From Saccharum officinarum (Eukaryota > Streptophyta > Magnoliopsida > Poales > Poaceae): a stretch of 64,000 nucleotides of DNA. Location of the stretch: assembly GCA_020631735.1 (NCBI GenBank), contig CM036168.1:103560036-103624035 (forward strand), in the 5' to 3' direction. Shown here one piece after another: positions 23,403 through 35,809 of the stretch. The position numbers were made by a program, and so were the translations under genes. The notes under the pieces are model-generated. The model did no database searches and was not told where the DNA came from. It saw only the letters and a program-made list of their open reading frames with translations. Numbering within the stretch: the stretch's first letter is position 1; the number at the start of each line of letters is the position of its first letter.

Positions 23403-24658
23403 ATTCTGCACGCCCGTCTTTTAGCATTTTCGTTTTTAATAACTATAAGATTTTTTTTTGATAACTTGGAACTGTCGATAAACAGTTCTTTGCTCCGCAA
23501 CTTAACTGAGATAGCCTGTTGGGGGCAGCAAGAATAATTTTCGCCAGATGCCACAAGATTAGGCTTACAACTTTAACTAAATACGCAATATAATAAAGTC
23601 CTAGAAACACGTGGCAGGTGAGTAAGTATTCTTTAACAAAAGGTTTACACCCCCAGGAAAAACATCTTCCGACATTGGCCTAACGTTGTGGAAAGTGTCA
23701 ACGCAAGAACAACATGCTTGTTCTTTAAGCATTCGCCGTGTAATTAACTATCTAACCAATGAGTAGTGTACCATACTATCCCAAAACGAACATTCCAACA
23801 GCTGGGAATAATGTAGGAGTATATATAGAAGAACAATCCGCATGCCTGTCAACCTGAAGAAAATTGCACGAGTGTGCCACTATATGCCTATTCCATGCTG
23901 GAAAATTATCCCCAAGAAACGATCAAAACTTTGGAAGAGTAGGAGTAATTTTCTAGAGAAAAGGGAAGAAAGCGAAACTAGGAGAATACCAGATCAGGGC
24001 GCGCGTCCGGCCGCCGGCAACACTACTAGCTAGTACCAGCTACGCTACGTAGCGCAGCTACACGTCGCATCAGTCATCACCAAGAGGATCTACGCTGACC
24101 AAGTCAAACCAGACTCCCAGTCAGTGCGTGTGCGTGAACCACGCACCACAGACACACACACACAGAGGCACAACCGCACAAGGCCGAGACGTCAGACGTC
24201 TCTGTCTCAGCCGTTCGCTCCCTCCACCCAGACCTCGGCACCATGTCGGCACAGCGTAATCCAAATGCATTCACGCGATAATCTCTTTCTTACGTACTAG
24301 TTAATCTACCGTAATAGGAGTGATTAACAAAACCATGGCCACGAGAATTCATCTGTCATCTCTATCCACATGTAATCCATCAAATACGCAGACCAGTACT
24401 CCTACTTGCCGACCTGATAATTAACAGGAGTGGTTGTGTAGCCGTAGAAGTTCGGGAACATTGGGCCCGTATTAAACCGGCAGCCTTTTTACCGTGCGGT
24501 GGCACGCATTGATCGCCCCAGTTTGAACCGAACTTTTCAAGACGGCTGTTCTGTCACGTTGCTTGCACGAGGCTTTGCTTTCATTTCTATATTTTTTTTT
24601 GGGGGGGGGGGGAAAGGAATAAAATAAATCCAGCAAGCAATGCGAGCCGCCGCCGCCG
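23403..24658 (+). other. Upstream region of the ERF gene
   Basis: It contains a CACACACACACACA run near 24147 and a homopolymer junction of nine T and twelve G (24592-24612). No ORF or mobile element is supported. It probably includes the ERF promoter. Confidence 0.45.
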
Positions 24659-24659
24659 C

Positions 24660-24666
24660 TATATAT
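24660..24666 (+). promoter_or_regulatory. TATA box of the ERF gene
   Basis: TATATAT in the context GCCGCTATATATGCACAG, about 220 bp upstream of the chosen ATG. This suggests transcription starts near 24690-24700. Confidence 0.6.
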
Positions 24667-24714
24667 GCACAGGTCATCGTCTGAAATATTCGTGAAGGTT
24701 GAACGGTCTGATGC

Positions 24715-24732
24715 GATAGATAGATAGATAGA
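24715..24732 (+). repeat. GATA microsatellite in the ERF 5' leader
   Basis: Four and a half units of GATA beginning at 24715, downstream of the TATA box and hence probably transcribed. Confidence 0.8.
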
Positions 24733-24883
24733 AGAAGTAGAGTAGATAGATTACGCCGCAGCCGCCCGCCCCCCTTGCCCGCGACGACTCTTCTGCTGCT
24801 CTGTTTAGTTTGCGTGGCCGGCTAGGGCAGGGCAGGGGAGGGTTGGTTTGGTTCCGTCTTTGCATGCGCGGGCGACCACGTTG

Positions 24884-27800
24884 ATGTGCTTCGAGCTGGC
24901 GGACCAGCAGCGCGGCGGCGGCGGCGGCGCGGGGTGCCCGGCGAAGCGGCGTGCAGGAGCAGGAGGCGGGCAGGACGAGGGCGCGTCCGCGGGGATGGCA
25001 ATGGCGGCCGCCGGCCCCGGGGAGGTGATGTCCGAGCACTACCAGGCGCAGGAGCTGTCAACGATGGTGTCGGCGCTGACCCAGGTCGTGGCGGGCGCGC
25101 CGTGGGCCGCCGCCGCCGCCGCCGCCTCGGCAGGCGCGACGAGGGGGAGCGCCCCGGAGCAGCAACCAATGCACGGCGGCTACGCGCACGAGATGGGGAG
25201 CTACCACGGCGCGCCATCGCCGGAGCTCGCAGGTAACCCAACCAGCCTGGCCAAACACGTTTATTACTTCCCCCACAAGCTTTGCGCGCGCTCTTGCCGT
25301 GTTTCGCAGCTTACCGCCAAGCGCTTGCACGCTTTCCTTTAATCTGTGTCTTGTTACGACCTAGGTTTTGGCTTTTGCCATTGTTTTTGTTTTTTGCTTG
25401 AGACGTGGCAGTCCTATGCTACATAGTACTGTAGTATGCAATATACTAGCTGTATGGTATACTAGGCGGCCATTCTTTTGTCGTCTTGACAAAAAAAAGC
25501 ACAGTTCTGTACATGCATCCAAGCGCAGGAGATGCTAATGCCATGCCTGGTTTGTGAAACCTCTTTCCGAAAGCAAACAAAACAAACCTTGATGTGCACA
25601 TGAACACGGTTTTCAGCATATTCGTTTTCAATCTTGTCGCGCCTCCACCTCTGTTGTTCGTTGCATTTGCTCTGCACCATATCTCTATCGCGTGCAACTT
25701 GGTCTGGTGGTGCCTCCCTCCCAAAAAGAGTGTTGTTTTTTTTACTTCCAGACATCTTGTTTGATCATCCGTCTTATTCAAATTTTTATATATAAATACA
25801 ATTTATTTTGTTCTCACTTATTTTATCTACTTTAATAATGATTTATTTATTTTATAATTTATATAAATTTTTTGAATAAAACGAACGGTCAAACACAATG
25901 TCCGAAAGTTAAAAATGTTATTTTTTTTTGACGGAGGGAGTAACATCTGAATGCCATCTTCAGAGCATGTAGTTTATCTCTACCTAATCAGGAACAGGCG
26001 CCGTGGTTGATCAATCTGGAAAAGAAGGAAGTACTAATAAGAGACAACCAATCAATATAAAAAGAAATGCGTGAATGAGGCACAATTTATTAGTTGCAAA
26101 AGGCACGATAAACATGGCGTCTCGACTTGTCATCGCGACATGCGCGTGACATATGTAGCACAGTACTGTCCTGGTACCAAAACTATCCACTGAACCGAGT
26201 CACATGAAGGAGCAGGGCAAGGGCAGTGTGGGCACTTGGGCGGGGCATGCGTGCATTGCATCCCATGGTCAGCAGTCACCGGCTCACCGCCATGTCTGTT
26301 ATCTGTAGCGCCGCTGACATCAGAAGTATGGACACTGGACTGGACTGCAACCAAACGGCTCGCACAGTTGCACGCCCGTTCACCACCCTGATGCGCAACA
26401 AACTTTTTTTTTTTGGCAAATTCACTGCACCCTCCACAACGCAACAAGGGATACAGATACAGGCATACAGCTAGCGTTAAGCAAGAATACGTGCGTTGCA
26501 ATCGCTACGTACACGTACGTGCGCATGCTCCGCTTGCGTAACGCGTACGGCGTACGGAGTAGACTTCTAAACTAAGAATACATGCACGCTTCTTCACCCT
26601 TTGTTTGTTTGTTTGTTTGTACGTTGCCAACAAGGATACCACACACTTCCCAGAGGGCGTAATAAATAAATTACTTTACTGTTACTGATTAGGAAACCAA
26701 AGGAGAGCTGTAAAAGTTCCAGGATCGCGCTGTCGCGTAGCACTAGCAACTTTTTTTTTTTGCCGTTTGAAGTGCTTCCTTTTTCTTTCTACTGGTTTCT
26801 ACTTCATTTCGCTCGGGAATAAAACTCGTCGGCGTCGACAGAGATCGATCGATGCATTCTCTCTACATGTACGCTTGCAAAGTTAGAAAATCCTGCTGTG
26901 TAGTGCGACGTCGCATTCACATGCAAAATATGCTCGGCAAGTGTTCAAAGCCGATCGCGCTAGTCGCTCGATCGTCATCTCCGCTTTTGTTTTTTTTTTT
27001 TCAAAAAAAGTCTAAATAACCCCTGAAGTATGGATCCTGGAACACATAACCTTCTGAACTATGAAACGGTCTAATTTACCCCCTAAACTATCCAAAACCG
27101 TCTATTTTACCCTCTGGGCGGTTTTCGACGGCGGTTTGCTACAGTAACAGCAGGTTTGCTACAGCGTGACGGTTTTGTCTTTTTAATTTATTTTCGCTGA
27201 ATATTTGAAAAATCATAGTAAATCACAGAAAAAATCATAAAATAGAAAATCTAATTTTGTTAGACTCCACATGAGTAGATCTACACAGTGAACATATAAT
27301 ATGATACGCTTTAGTACAAAGTTTTTGCTGTAACTTTAGTCTAAATTGGATTTTTCAATTAATCTAAAGCTACAGCAAAAATTTTATACTAAAGCGTACC
27401 GTGTTATATATTCATTGTGTAGATCTACTTATGTGGAGTCCAACAAAATTAGATTTTCTATTTTATGATTTTTCTGTGATTTACTATAATTTTTCAAATA
27501 TTCAGCGAAAATAAATAAAAAGACAAAACCGCTACCACTGTAGCAAACCTGCTGTTACTGTAGCAAAACCGCCGTCGAAAACCGTCCAGAGGGTAAAATA
27601 GACGGTTTTGGATAGTTCAGGGGGTAAATTAGACCGTTTCATAGTTCAGAGGGTTATGTGTTTAGGGTCCATAGTTCAGGGGTTATTTAGACTTTTTTTT
27701 CTTTTTTTTTTGGGTGGGGTGCCTGGCTTATTACACACCTCTCACCTCGTGTGCCCGTGTGCGTGTGTGTATATATATCGCGCAGGCTCGGAGCTGAGTT

Positions 27801-28564
27801 CGGACACCCAGAGCGCGGGCGCGGCGGCCATGGAGGAGCACCACTCGTCAGCGGCTGCGCAGGAGGGGCCCGAGACGCCGCGGCGGCGGTACCGCGGGGT
27901 GCGCCAGCGGCCGTGGGGCAAGTGGGCCGCGGAGATCCGGGACCCGCACAAGGCGGCGCGCGTGTGGCTCGGCACGTTCGAGACCGCCGAGGCCGCGGCG
28001 CGCGCCTACGACGAGGCCGCGCTCCGCTTCCGCGGCAGCCGCGCCAAGCTCAACTTCCCCGAGGACGCGCGCCTCCACCCGGCGTCCACCACGGCGGGTG
28101 CGACCGCCGCCGTGTCGTCGGCGCCTCTCGCCGCGGCGGCGACCTCGACCTCCCGGCCGGCTGTCTACCCCGGCGGCGTCCAGGGAGCGTCGGACTACGA
28201 CATCCTGAGGTACCAGATGCTTCTGCAAACGTCCACCGGTAGCCAAGGCACCCTCCTTCCGTTCTACGGCGGCGGCATGAGCAATCCCTACGGCGGTGGT
28301 GGTGCCGCCATGACCAATCCCTACGGTGGAGCCGGCGGTGGTAGCACGAGTGTGTTCCTGGGCTCCTACTACTCGTTCCCGCCCTCCTCTGTTTCTGTCG
28401 CCACCGTGCCATCCTCTACTTCCTCTGCTTCGGGATACTACTACTCGTCGCCGCACGACTCGCAACAGAGCGAGGCGTCCGCGGCGCTGGCCGACTGGAA
28501 CTGGGAGAGCACGCTGGCCTGGCCCGACTCGAGCCAGTACCCGCCGCCACCTCACACTCAGTAG
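24884..28564 (+). CDS. AP2/ERF transcription factor, ABR1-like (ERF group X), two exons
   Basis: Exon 1 is 24884-25232 and exon 2 is 27786-28564. The 2553-bp intron is GT/AG and the split codon (G|GC) keeps the frame. The product is 375 residues. Exon 1 gives MCFELADQ and the motif [14 protein letters not shown], both typical of ABR1-like ERFs, plus Gly- and Ala-rich runs. Exon 2 holds the AP2 domain at residues 152-209, from [18 protein letters not shown] to RAKLNFPE, with the WAAEIRD and WLGTF elements that contact GCC-box DNA. The C-terminus is Ser/Tyr/Gly-rich, likely an activation region, and ends PPPPHTQ. An in-frame ATG at 24848 exists, but MCFEL fits the family start. Related ERFs act in ABA, wound and pathogen responses; that role is inferred. 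The intron carries a large foldback element next to exon 2. Confidence 0.92.
25758..25942. mobile_element. Stowaway-like MITE remnant in the ERF intron
   Basis: It ends with GACGGAGGGAGTA, the inverted Stowaway terminus. The interior has TTATTCAAATTTTTATATAT and GAATAAAACGAACGGTCAAA, common in grass Stowaway copies. The left end (near ATCATCCGTCTTATTC) is truncated. Confidence 0.5.
27003..27700. mobile_element. Foldback element (~340-bp inverted arms) inside the ERF intron
   Basis: The left arm starts AAAAAAAGTCTAAATAACCC at 27003 and the right arm ends with the complement, GGGGTTATTTAGAC plus a T run. The arms pair almost throughout and meet near 27350 with little loop. Shared landmarks include CGGTCTAATTTACCCCC, GTAGATCTACACAGTGAA and GCTACAGTAACAGCAGG with their complements. 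No ORF. The right end lies 85 bp before ERF exon 2. Confidence 0.85.
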
Positions 28565-29308
28565 CAGCAGCAGCTAGTAGCAGTCTTCTTCTTTCTTTTC
28601 TCTGGAACAATAAGGTGAGTACGGCTGGGATGGAGACGGCAAAGCAAAGCAACGCAGATCAAGAAGAGGAAGATGCTTTCGTTTCTTTCGTGTATGATGA
28701 CACCCAAGTGGTCTTTGTTTGTTGATTATTAGTTTTGATGAACGATGTGGGCTATCCCCATTGTTTTCCTTTGATTTTGGCTGCAAATTAAGAGATGAAA
28801 GCTCCACTCCATTCTCCGAATTCTTTCCGGGACGTAACGCGTCCAAAGTTTGCTAGCAATGTTCTAACTAGAGTTTCCTTTTTAGGAAAATAATCTTCTT
28901 CTGATTATAAAATGGAATGGAGGATTTCCTGAGTACCCAAGGTCGTGGCCTCGTGGGTTACTAGATCAGACAAAGTTAATACAGCTTCAGAGTTGATCTG
29001 TGGATTAGCTGGATTGCATTATGGGGGATTTTGGAGTTTAGTGGCACATGGAATTTCTAGAGCGTGCAGGTTTTCATTTCCGGGGATTCTTAACGTTATG
29101 TGCTGGCATGCATCATCATTATAACATAAATATTGGACCTTGGGGTTGGGTAGCATCAACGGGGGTATCATCGTCGAATTTTGTTTTCTACATGTATCAG
29201 CGTCAAAATTGATTATACGATGCAGATGAAACGGAACGGTTCCACAATCCACACTGATCAAGCCCAAATACCACGGCGTTGTTTAATGATGATGATTCTG
29301 ATTTAGAA
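28565..29308 (+). other. 3' UTR and downstream flank of the ERF gene
   Basis: Begins right after the stop with CAG repeats. No clear polyadenylation signal and no other gene. Confidence 0.45.
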
Positions 29309-29823
29309 AAAGTCCACATTACCTCCCTTAACCTTTGTGAAGGTCTGTTTTTCCTCCCTAAACTCTAAAATCGGGTAACCACATCCTAAACTTTTAAAAC
29401 CATCTGTTTTATCTCCCTGACCGGTTATAAGCGGTTTTTAAAGTCAGTTTTGTCTTTTTCTTTTTTATTTACTTCAGCTGAATCTTTGAAAAATCATAGT
29501 AAGTTATAGAAAAATCATAAAATGAAAAATCCAATTTTATTGAACCTACGTGAGTAGATCTACACAGTGAACACATAATATGGTATCTACTCACGTGGAG
29601 TCCAACAAAATTAGATTTTCCATTTTATGATTTTTCTGTATGATTCTTCAAAGATCAACCGAAATAAATAAAAAAAGAAAAAGATAAAATTGCCTTTGAA
29701 AACCGCTTATAGCTGGTCAGGCAGGTAAAACGAACGGTTAGGGAGGTGGTTTACCGGGTTTTAGAGTTCAGGGAGGGAAAATAGACTTTCGCAAAACTTG
29801 AGGGAGGTAACGTAGACTTTTTT
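29309..29823. mobile_element. Second foldback element, same family, downstream of the ERF gene
   Basis: Arms of about 245 bp (GAAAAAGTCCACATTACCTC at the left; complement GAGGTAACGTAGACTTTTTT at the right) surround a short loop. Core segments AAAAATCATAAAAT and GTAGATCTACACAGTGAACA match the intronic foldback at 27003-27700, but the centre is shorter. Confidence 0.75.
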
Positions 29824-30811
29824 TTCTTCTGATTTGAATTGCGATGTTTATGTGGCCCATTGGGCCTCATATACTACCAGCTAGCTAAAAGATGAGCCGA
29901 GCTACTCTGAAAGTCTAAATCTAGTCCATATGCTGTATTGCTATTCTCCCTTCTTTAGTTCCGTGTAAGAGGCAGACCATCAAAGAACCTCGAATCCGGC
30001 CCATGTTTCCTTGTATCTGTAGCCCAATGGTACTATGCACACTGGTAGTAAGCCTAGACACTCGGCTAATTTGGTGAAACCAGCTCAATTAAGTTTATTA
30101 AGAAGAGGGACGAAATGTTAATTGAATTTGCTTGAAAAAAACTTCAAATCTGACCAAAACCAGTTTCGGATAAATTGGTTCGTTTGATCGATTAACCGCA
30201 ATACATGTTATACCAGAGATAATGCATACCAATTGCCCTTACCCGCAAGTCTACCATTACCCCAGTAACCATTAACCAAGAGACACCTATATCCATCTAC
30301 TGCAGCAGGGTCCATTGGATGGAGAGGTTTCTCCATGGAAGGAAAATATATCCACAGACACCAACTATGATTCTATGAATCCATCACAAAGTTTTTTCAA
30401 CCGGTGACGAATATATGGACCGTGGGTATTTTCACAAAAGCTATAACCGTGGCCATGTAGGGATGGGTCAGGCCGATTGATCTAGGACAGATATGATCTG
30501 GAGGTGTCTTATCTACTTGGCACACAAGACTTAGACATATACATGCATGTATTCCAATTAATTCAGGTATGACTGTAACAGAATATATATAGGAAACAGA
30601 TTGTTAAAGGGCGACCCCCATATAACGTTACACCCCATTGCTATATAATGCAGTGCAGGGAGTTCCTATCATCTACACACACTGAACTACAACATTTGCC
30701 GCACAAAACAATATAAGCCACATTATAGACTAGACATAGGGCACCCTTGCTACCCCTCTGATTTACTATGCGTAATACATCTAATTACTCGTCGATGATA
30801 AAAAAAACACC
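29824..30811. other. Gene-free stretch before the retrotransposon block
   Basis: No coding region. A TATA-like GCTATATAATGCAG near 30640 has no ORF after it. Confidence 0.4.
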
Positions 30812-30816
30812 AACAC
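30812..30816. repeat. Target duplication AACAC of the outermost solo LTR
   Basis: Reverse complement of GTGTT at 50068-50072, which flanks the other end of the same LTR in opposite orientation. Confidence 0.75.
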
Positions 30817-32178
30817 TGAAAGGTCCAAATGGCTAGAGGGGGTGAATAACCTATTTAAAAATTCTACAAACTTCATTAAACAACAATCGTTAGTATAAAA
30901 GATGGCGACGCTAATTCTAGCACTAGCTCAACTATACTAAGCAAGCCATCTAAACAATTTTAGTGAACAAGACTATGATCTCTAATTCACACCAACCAAG
31001 CTAAGTCACTAAGCTATTTACTCTTATGTGATACAATCTACTCTAAGCACACTAGACAAGATATAGTGCAAGAATGTAAGGGGAGGTGAATTGATTTTTA
31101 TACCGATGGTGTAGAAATGAGATGTATCCAAAGAATCAATCACACATAATCACAAAGAGAATCCTCGGCAAGAGATGACACAAGATTTTTTACCGATGTT
31201 CACTTGCTTCCCGGCAAGCTACTCCTCGTTGTGGCGATGCACCCACTTAATGGATCACGAGCTAATTGACTATCAAGAGTCAAACCCTCAGTGGATACCG
31301 CACATCCACTCACAAGATGGGAATCCTCCAAGCCACGAGCTCCACTAGAGTAGCCAATTCACGAACTCCCGCGGGGAAGACTCAAGAACCCCTCACAATT
31401 ACTTGGTGAGGCTCGAAACACTCTACAATCATGAGCTCAACACCACCGCTGCTCCAAGCCATCTAGGATGTTGGGAAACACCCAAGAGTAACAAGAAATC
31501 CACAGCCAACTCAAAGATCAAGTGCCACTAGATGCAAATCACTAAGCAATGCACTTGAATCTCACTCAATCTCACTAGAGTATGCAACCAAGCAAGGAGA
31601 TGAGTGGAGAAAAAGTTCTCTAGCTCAAAATATATCTCAAGTGTTCAAAGAGTCAAGAGAGAGCTCCCAAAACCGGCTAAGCAACTATTTATAAGCATCT
31701 CCAAAGAATAGAGTCGTTAGGCTCGAGATGCCGCTCTGCGTGCGTTGATCGGATGCGCTGGTCTGATCGACCGAACGCGGCCAGCGTCTGGTCGCACCTG
31801 CGCGACTACGCCGATGCTCGCCACGTGTCCCTTTTTGAATTTCGCTCGTTAGATTTCCAACAGTCATGAAACGTTACGCTCTCAGGTAAGTGTGACCGGA
31901 CGCGCTCCACGCCACGACCGGACGTGTCGATCGCACAGCGCCCGTGCCCACGAGCCAGCGACCGGACGCACCGTAAGACGAACCAGACGCCACACTGTCA
32001 GCGTCCGGTCGTTTCTAGTAAGCTCCCGCTCGTGACCGGACGCGTCCGGTCGATCGTGACCAGATGCGCCACAGGGTCTGATTGACCTCGCGCTCTTTAC
32101 AGTTTCTCTAGGGCTTGACCAGACACGCTGGTCCCGCGAGGGACTGAACATGCCAGTTGCAAACCCTAGCGTCCCGCG
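30817..32178 (-). mobile_element. Outer solo LTR (Copia family 1), 3' portion, minus orientation
   Basis: On the minus strand it ends CTAGCCATTTGGACCTTTCA, a mutated form of the family end ...GGACCTTACA. It contains a TATA box (TATAAATAG, minus, 31685-31693) and part of the CG-rich palindrome array (about 31745-32130). It is interrupted at 32178 by a plus-strand LTR and resumes at 33965-34096. Its 5' part is found at 50073-50548 in the opposite orientation. Confidence 0.8.
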
Positions 32179-33964
32179 TGAAAGCCCAAGTTTGGTTTTG
32201 GTAATTAATGACACCAAGTTGCTAATACCATTATGTCAAGTGAATTGAGTTAGGCATAGCAACACATGTGATGAAGGAGCAAGGAGCATAAAGGTGATGG
32301 CCATAAGATCACAAGTGCATGAAGATAAAGATGACGGTGAACATACACATAGGTGATGGACAAGGAATAAGATGATCAAGGCAAAGGTATAATCATCGGA
32401 TTCTCTTTTGCCGATCTAAAGATAAGTAGAGAAGTGATTAACCAGGTTTAGAATTGGTAGTCGACTATCAAGAGGGGTAATCATGGTCATCTCATGAATC
32501 AAGTGTTACTAGGTCCATATTCTTGAGCATATGCATTTAGGATCTAGTGAGATGCTAACTCCTTGAAAAATATTTGAAAAAATGCTAACACACGAGCACA
32601 AGATGGTGAACACTTGGTGGTGTTAGCACATTTACGAAGGAGGTGAAGTTTGAGGGTAGAGAGGGGTTTGGGTTCCTCTCTCCCTCCCGCCGAGCTTGCG
32701 AGGCGGGATTCAGCGCTTTTGTGGAAGTGAAACGTCTATTTTCCACTGCGCCGGAGGTAAATAAACGGAGGCGAAAGGAAGTCACTGGGTGACCGAACGT
32801 GTTACCGGATGCACGACCGAACACAGTCTCGGCATGACCGGCGTGTCCGATCAGTGGCAGCAGTTGTGCGTGGCATGGGGCACTAGGGTTTGCAACCGGC
32901 GCGTCCGATCACTCGCGGGACCGGCGCGTCCGGTCACACACCTAGGAGAGCAACACGGAGGGAAGTCTGATCGGACGCGGTGGCGCGTCCGGTTGACAAA
33001 GTCGCTCTCTTTAACCTCTCTGGACAGCGACCGGATGCTAGCACTGTCACGTTCGGTCATGGCATGGAGCGCGTCCGGTCACACTATACCTGAGAGCGTA
33101 ACGTTTCGTGACCGTTGGAAATCTAATGAGCGATATTCAAAAAGGGACACGTGGCGAGCATTGGCAAAGTCACGCTGGTGCGATCGGACGCTGGCCGCGT
33201 CCGGTCGATCTGATCAGAGCATCCGGTCAACGCGCGCAGAGCGGCATCTCGAGCCTAACGGCTCTATTCTTTGGGGATGCTTATAAATAGTTATTTGACC
33301 GGTTTTGGGACCTTTCTCTGGACTCTTTGAACACTTGAGACATACTTTGAGCTAGAGAACTTCCCCTCCACTCATCTCCTTGCTTGGTTGCATACTCTAG
33401 TGAGATTAAGTGAGATTCAAGTGCATTGCTTAGTGATTTGCATCTACTGACACTTGATCCTTGAGTTGGCTGCGGATTTCTTGTTACTCTTGGGTGTTTC
33501 CTGATATCCTAGATGGCTTGGAGCAGCAGTGGTGTTGAGCTCGTGATTAGAGATTGTTTCGAGCCTCACCAAGTGATTGTGAGGGGTTCTTGAGCCTTCC
33601 CCGTGGGAGTTCGCAAATTGGCTACTCTAGTGGAGCTCGTGGCTTCGAGGATCCCCATCTTGTGAGTGGATGTATGGCACCCGCTGAGGGTTTGACTCTT
33701 GATAGTCAATTAGCACTAGATTTTGTCTAGTGTACTTAGAATAGTTTGTATCACTTAGGGGTAATTAGTCTAGAGACTTAGCTTTGTTGGTCTGAACTGG
33801 GGATCATAGCCTTGCACTAGAATTGTATTTGTGACTTGCATAAAAGTAGTTGATCTAGTGCTAGAATTAGCTTCATCATCTTATATACTAACTTTGTTGT
33901 TTAGTGAAGCTTGTAGAAATTTTAAATAGGCTATTCACCCCCCTCTAGCCATTTGGACCTTACA
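32179..33964 (+). mobile_element. Solo LTR of Copia family 1, inserted in the outer LTR
   Basis: Complete LTR from TGAAAGCCCAAGTTTGG to CCATTTGGACCTTACA, 1786 bp. Flanks CCGCG (32174-32178) and CCACG (33965-33969) differ at one base, fitting an aged 5-bp duplication. The sequence on both sides reads continuously as one minus-oriented LTR once this unit is removed. The array of GACCGG/CCGGTC motifs runs about 32790-33230, and a TATA box lies at 33282-33290. Confidence 0.8.
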
Positions 33965-34096
33965 CCACGCCGCACACATCAGCAGCCACTGACCGAACGC
34001 GTCCGGTCAAGCCGAGACCGCGTTCGGTCACCCTAGTGACCTCTGTTTGCCTCCGTTTCTATTCACGATGACTTAAAGAAAATCTCCATCACCGGC
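33965..34096 (-). mobile_element. Outer solo LTR, middle portion, minus orientation
   Basis: The reverse complement continues the LTR: GCCGG, then AAACGGAGGC, then the palindrome region. It joins 32178 downward on one side and, after reorientation, 50548 on the other. Confidence 0.7.
34092..34096. repeat. Target duplication CCGGC, 5' side of Copia-A
   Basis: Matches the reverse complement of GCCGG at 50544-50548, next to the Copia-A 3' LTR. Confidence 0.8.
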
Positions 34097-34204
34097 TGAA
34101 AGCCCAAGTTTGGTTTTGGTAATTAATGACACCAAGTTGCTAATGTCAATTGTTAAGTGTTTTGAGTTAGGCATAAGCAACACATGTGATGAAGGTGTAT
34201 ATGG

Positions 34205-35809
34205 TGAAAGGATCAAGATGCCCAAGAGGGGGGGTGAATTGGGCTTTTCTAAAAATTAGATGCAAGAAATAAATCCTACAAGCCGAAATTCACCCCTAGT
34301 GTCTACTTGTGTTCCTAGAGAGTCTACCGAAACAAAGTTTTGCACCCTAGTTTCCAATCCTAGTCTAGCATGGCAAGTCTAGGAATGTAAACAAGCAATG
34401 AAAGTAAATACGAGAATGTAAATGCTTGAATGTAAAGGGGCAAGGAACAAGGCGATGTTTTTCCGAGGTATCGGAGAGTCGCCACTCCCCACTAGTCCTC
34501 GTTGGAGCACCCGCGCAAGGGTGTAGCTCCCCCTTGATCCGCGCAAGGATCAAGTGCTCTCTACGGGTTGATTCTTTGACACTCCGTCGCGGTGAATCAC
34601 CCACAACCGCTCACAAGACGAGTTGGGTCATCCACAAGCTCCGCCGGATGATCACCAAACTCCCAATCACCACCAAGCCGTCTAGGTGATGGCGATCACC
34701 AAGAGTAACAAGCTGGAACTCTCACTTGACCACTACGAGCCCAAATGAGAAAGTGGATGCACACTTGCTACTCTCTAATCGCTAGTGAGGAACTCTCAAG
34801 CTTTGATTCTCAAATCTCTATCCTCACTAGTGCTCTTGCACTCCCTTGCACTCCAAAGGTGTTTATCAGCTGATCAAATGAGCAAGAGGCCTCTAAAAGA
34901 GGTGGTGGGGATGTATTTATACACCCCACAAACAAAACGAACCGTTACCTGCTGACTCAGCAAAACACGAGCTGACCGGACGCGCCGGTCGAACTGACCG
35001 GACGCGCCGGTCGCTCGTAACGGTCGAAATCCGAAAAACAACTGAGTGACCGGACACACCGGTCAGGGGTGACCGGACGCGTCCGATCGTGCAGGGAGCA
35101 TACTGTACTCGCACCGGACGCGCGACCGCGTCCGATCGGTGATGACCGGACGCGTCCGGTCGTCTCTGGACCTTACTGGACTGTGACCGGACGCGCCGAT
35201 CACACCCAGGTCGCGTCCGATCGGGTGTTTCCCTCAAGTGACACAGGTTGACTTCTGACCACCGCGTCCGGTCCTCGCGAGGACCGCGTCCGGTCGTCAG
35301 AGCTGAAACCCTAGCCGCGGAACTGAACTGACCGGACGCGTCCGGTCATGCCGAGGACCGCGTCCGGTCAAGGGAAAACAACCCGAAACTCTCCGAAACA
35401 CGTCACAACTTGAACCAAGTTACTTCCAACTGAACTTTGAGCTATTCTAGAGCTGCCTAGCGCCAAGTTTAACAAGTGTGCACCACACCTAAACATAGGA
35501 CTCGCCTAGGTCAAGCTACCCGCTCATGCCCCTCTTAATAGTACGGCCAAAAGAGAAAAACGAAGATCCTAACGACTATTCCAAATGTCTCTCAACCTCG
35601 ACATCCGGAACTAACCGTCCTTAATCTTGACGTCACTCTTTTGAAAACCGAAACGATTTCCATCAAGGGGCATGAATACCATGGTGCCCAAAGCAGTTAA
35701 AACCTCCATGACCTAACTTACCAAAGTTTCTGCAAAACACACGTTAGTCATGGTAATAAAGCGTTGTCATCAATTGCCGAAACCAAACCTCGGGGCCTAG
35801 ATGCTTTCA
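34205..35809 (-). mobile_element. Solo LTR of a different Copia-like family with perfect TATGG duplication
   Basis: TG...CA ends: on the minus strand it starts TGAAAGCATCTAGGCCCCG and ends GGGCATCTTGATCCTTTCA. TATGG at 34200-34204 and 35810-35814 is a perfect 5-bp target duplication. It carries its own array of GACCGG/CCGGTC palindromes (about 34976-35370) and a minus-strand TATA box (34914-34921). Confidence 0.85.

Noticed and set aside
24848..24883. Upstream in-frame ATG of the ERF gene (adds 12 residues)
   Set aside because: MCFELADQ at 24884 matches the N-terminus of ABR1-like ERFs; the extra residues do not.
27848..28555. Long minus-strand open frame opposite ERF exon 2
   Set aside because: Shadow of a GC-rich exon; Arg/Gly-rich with no domain.
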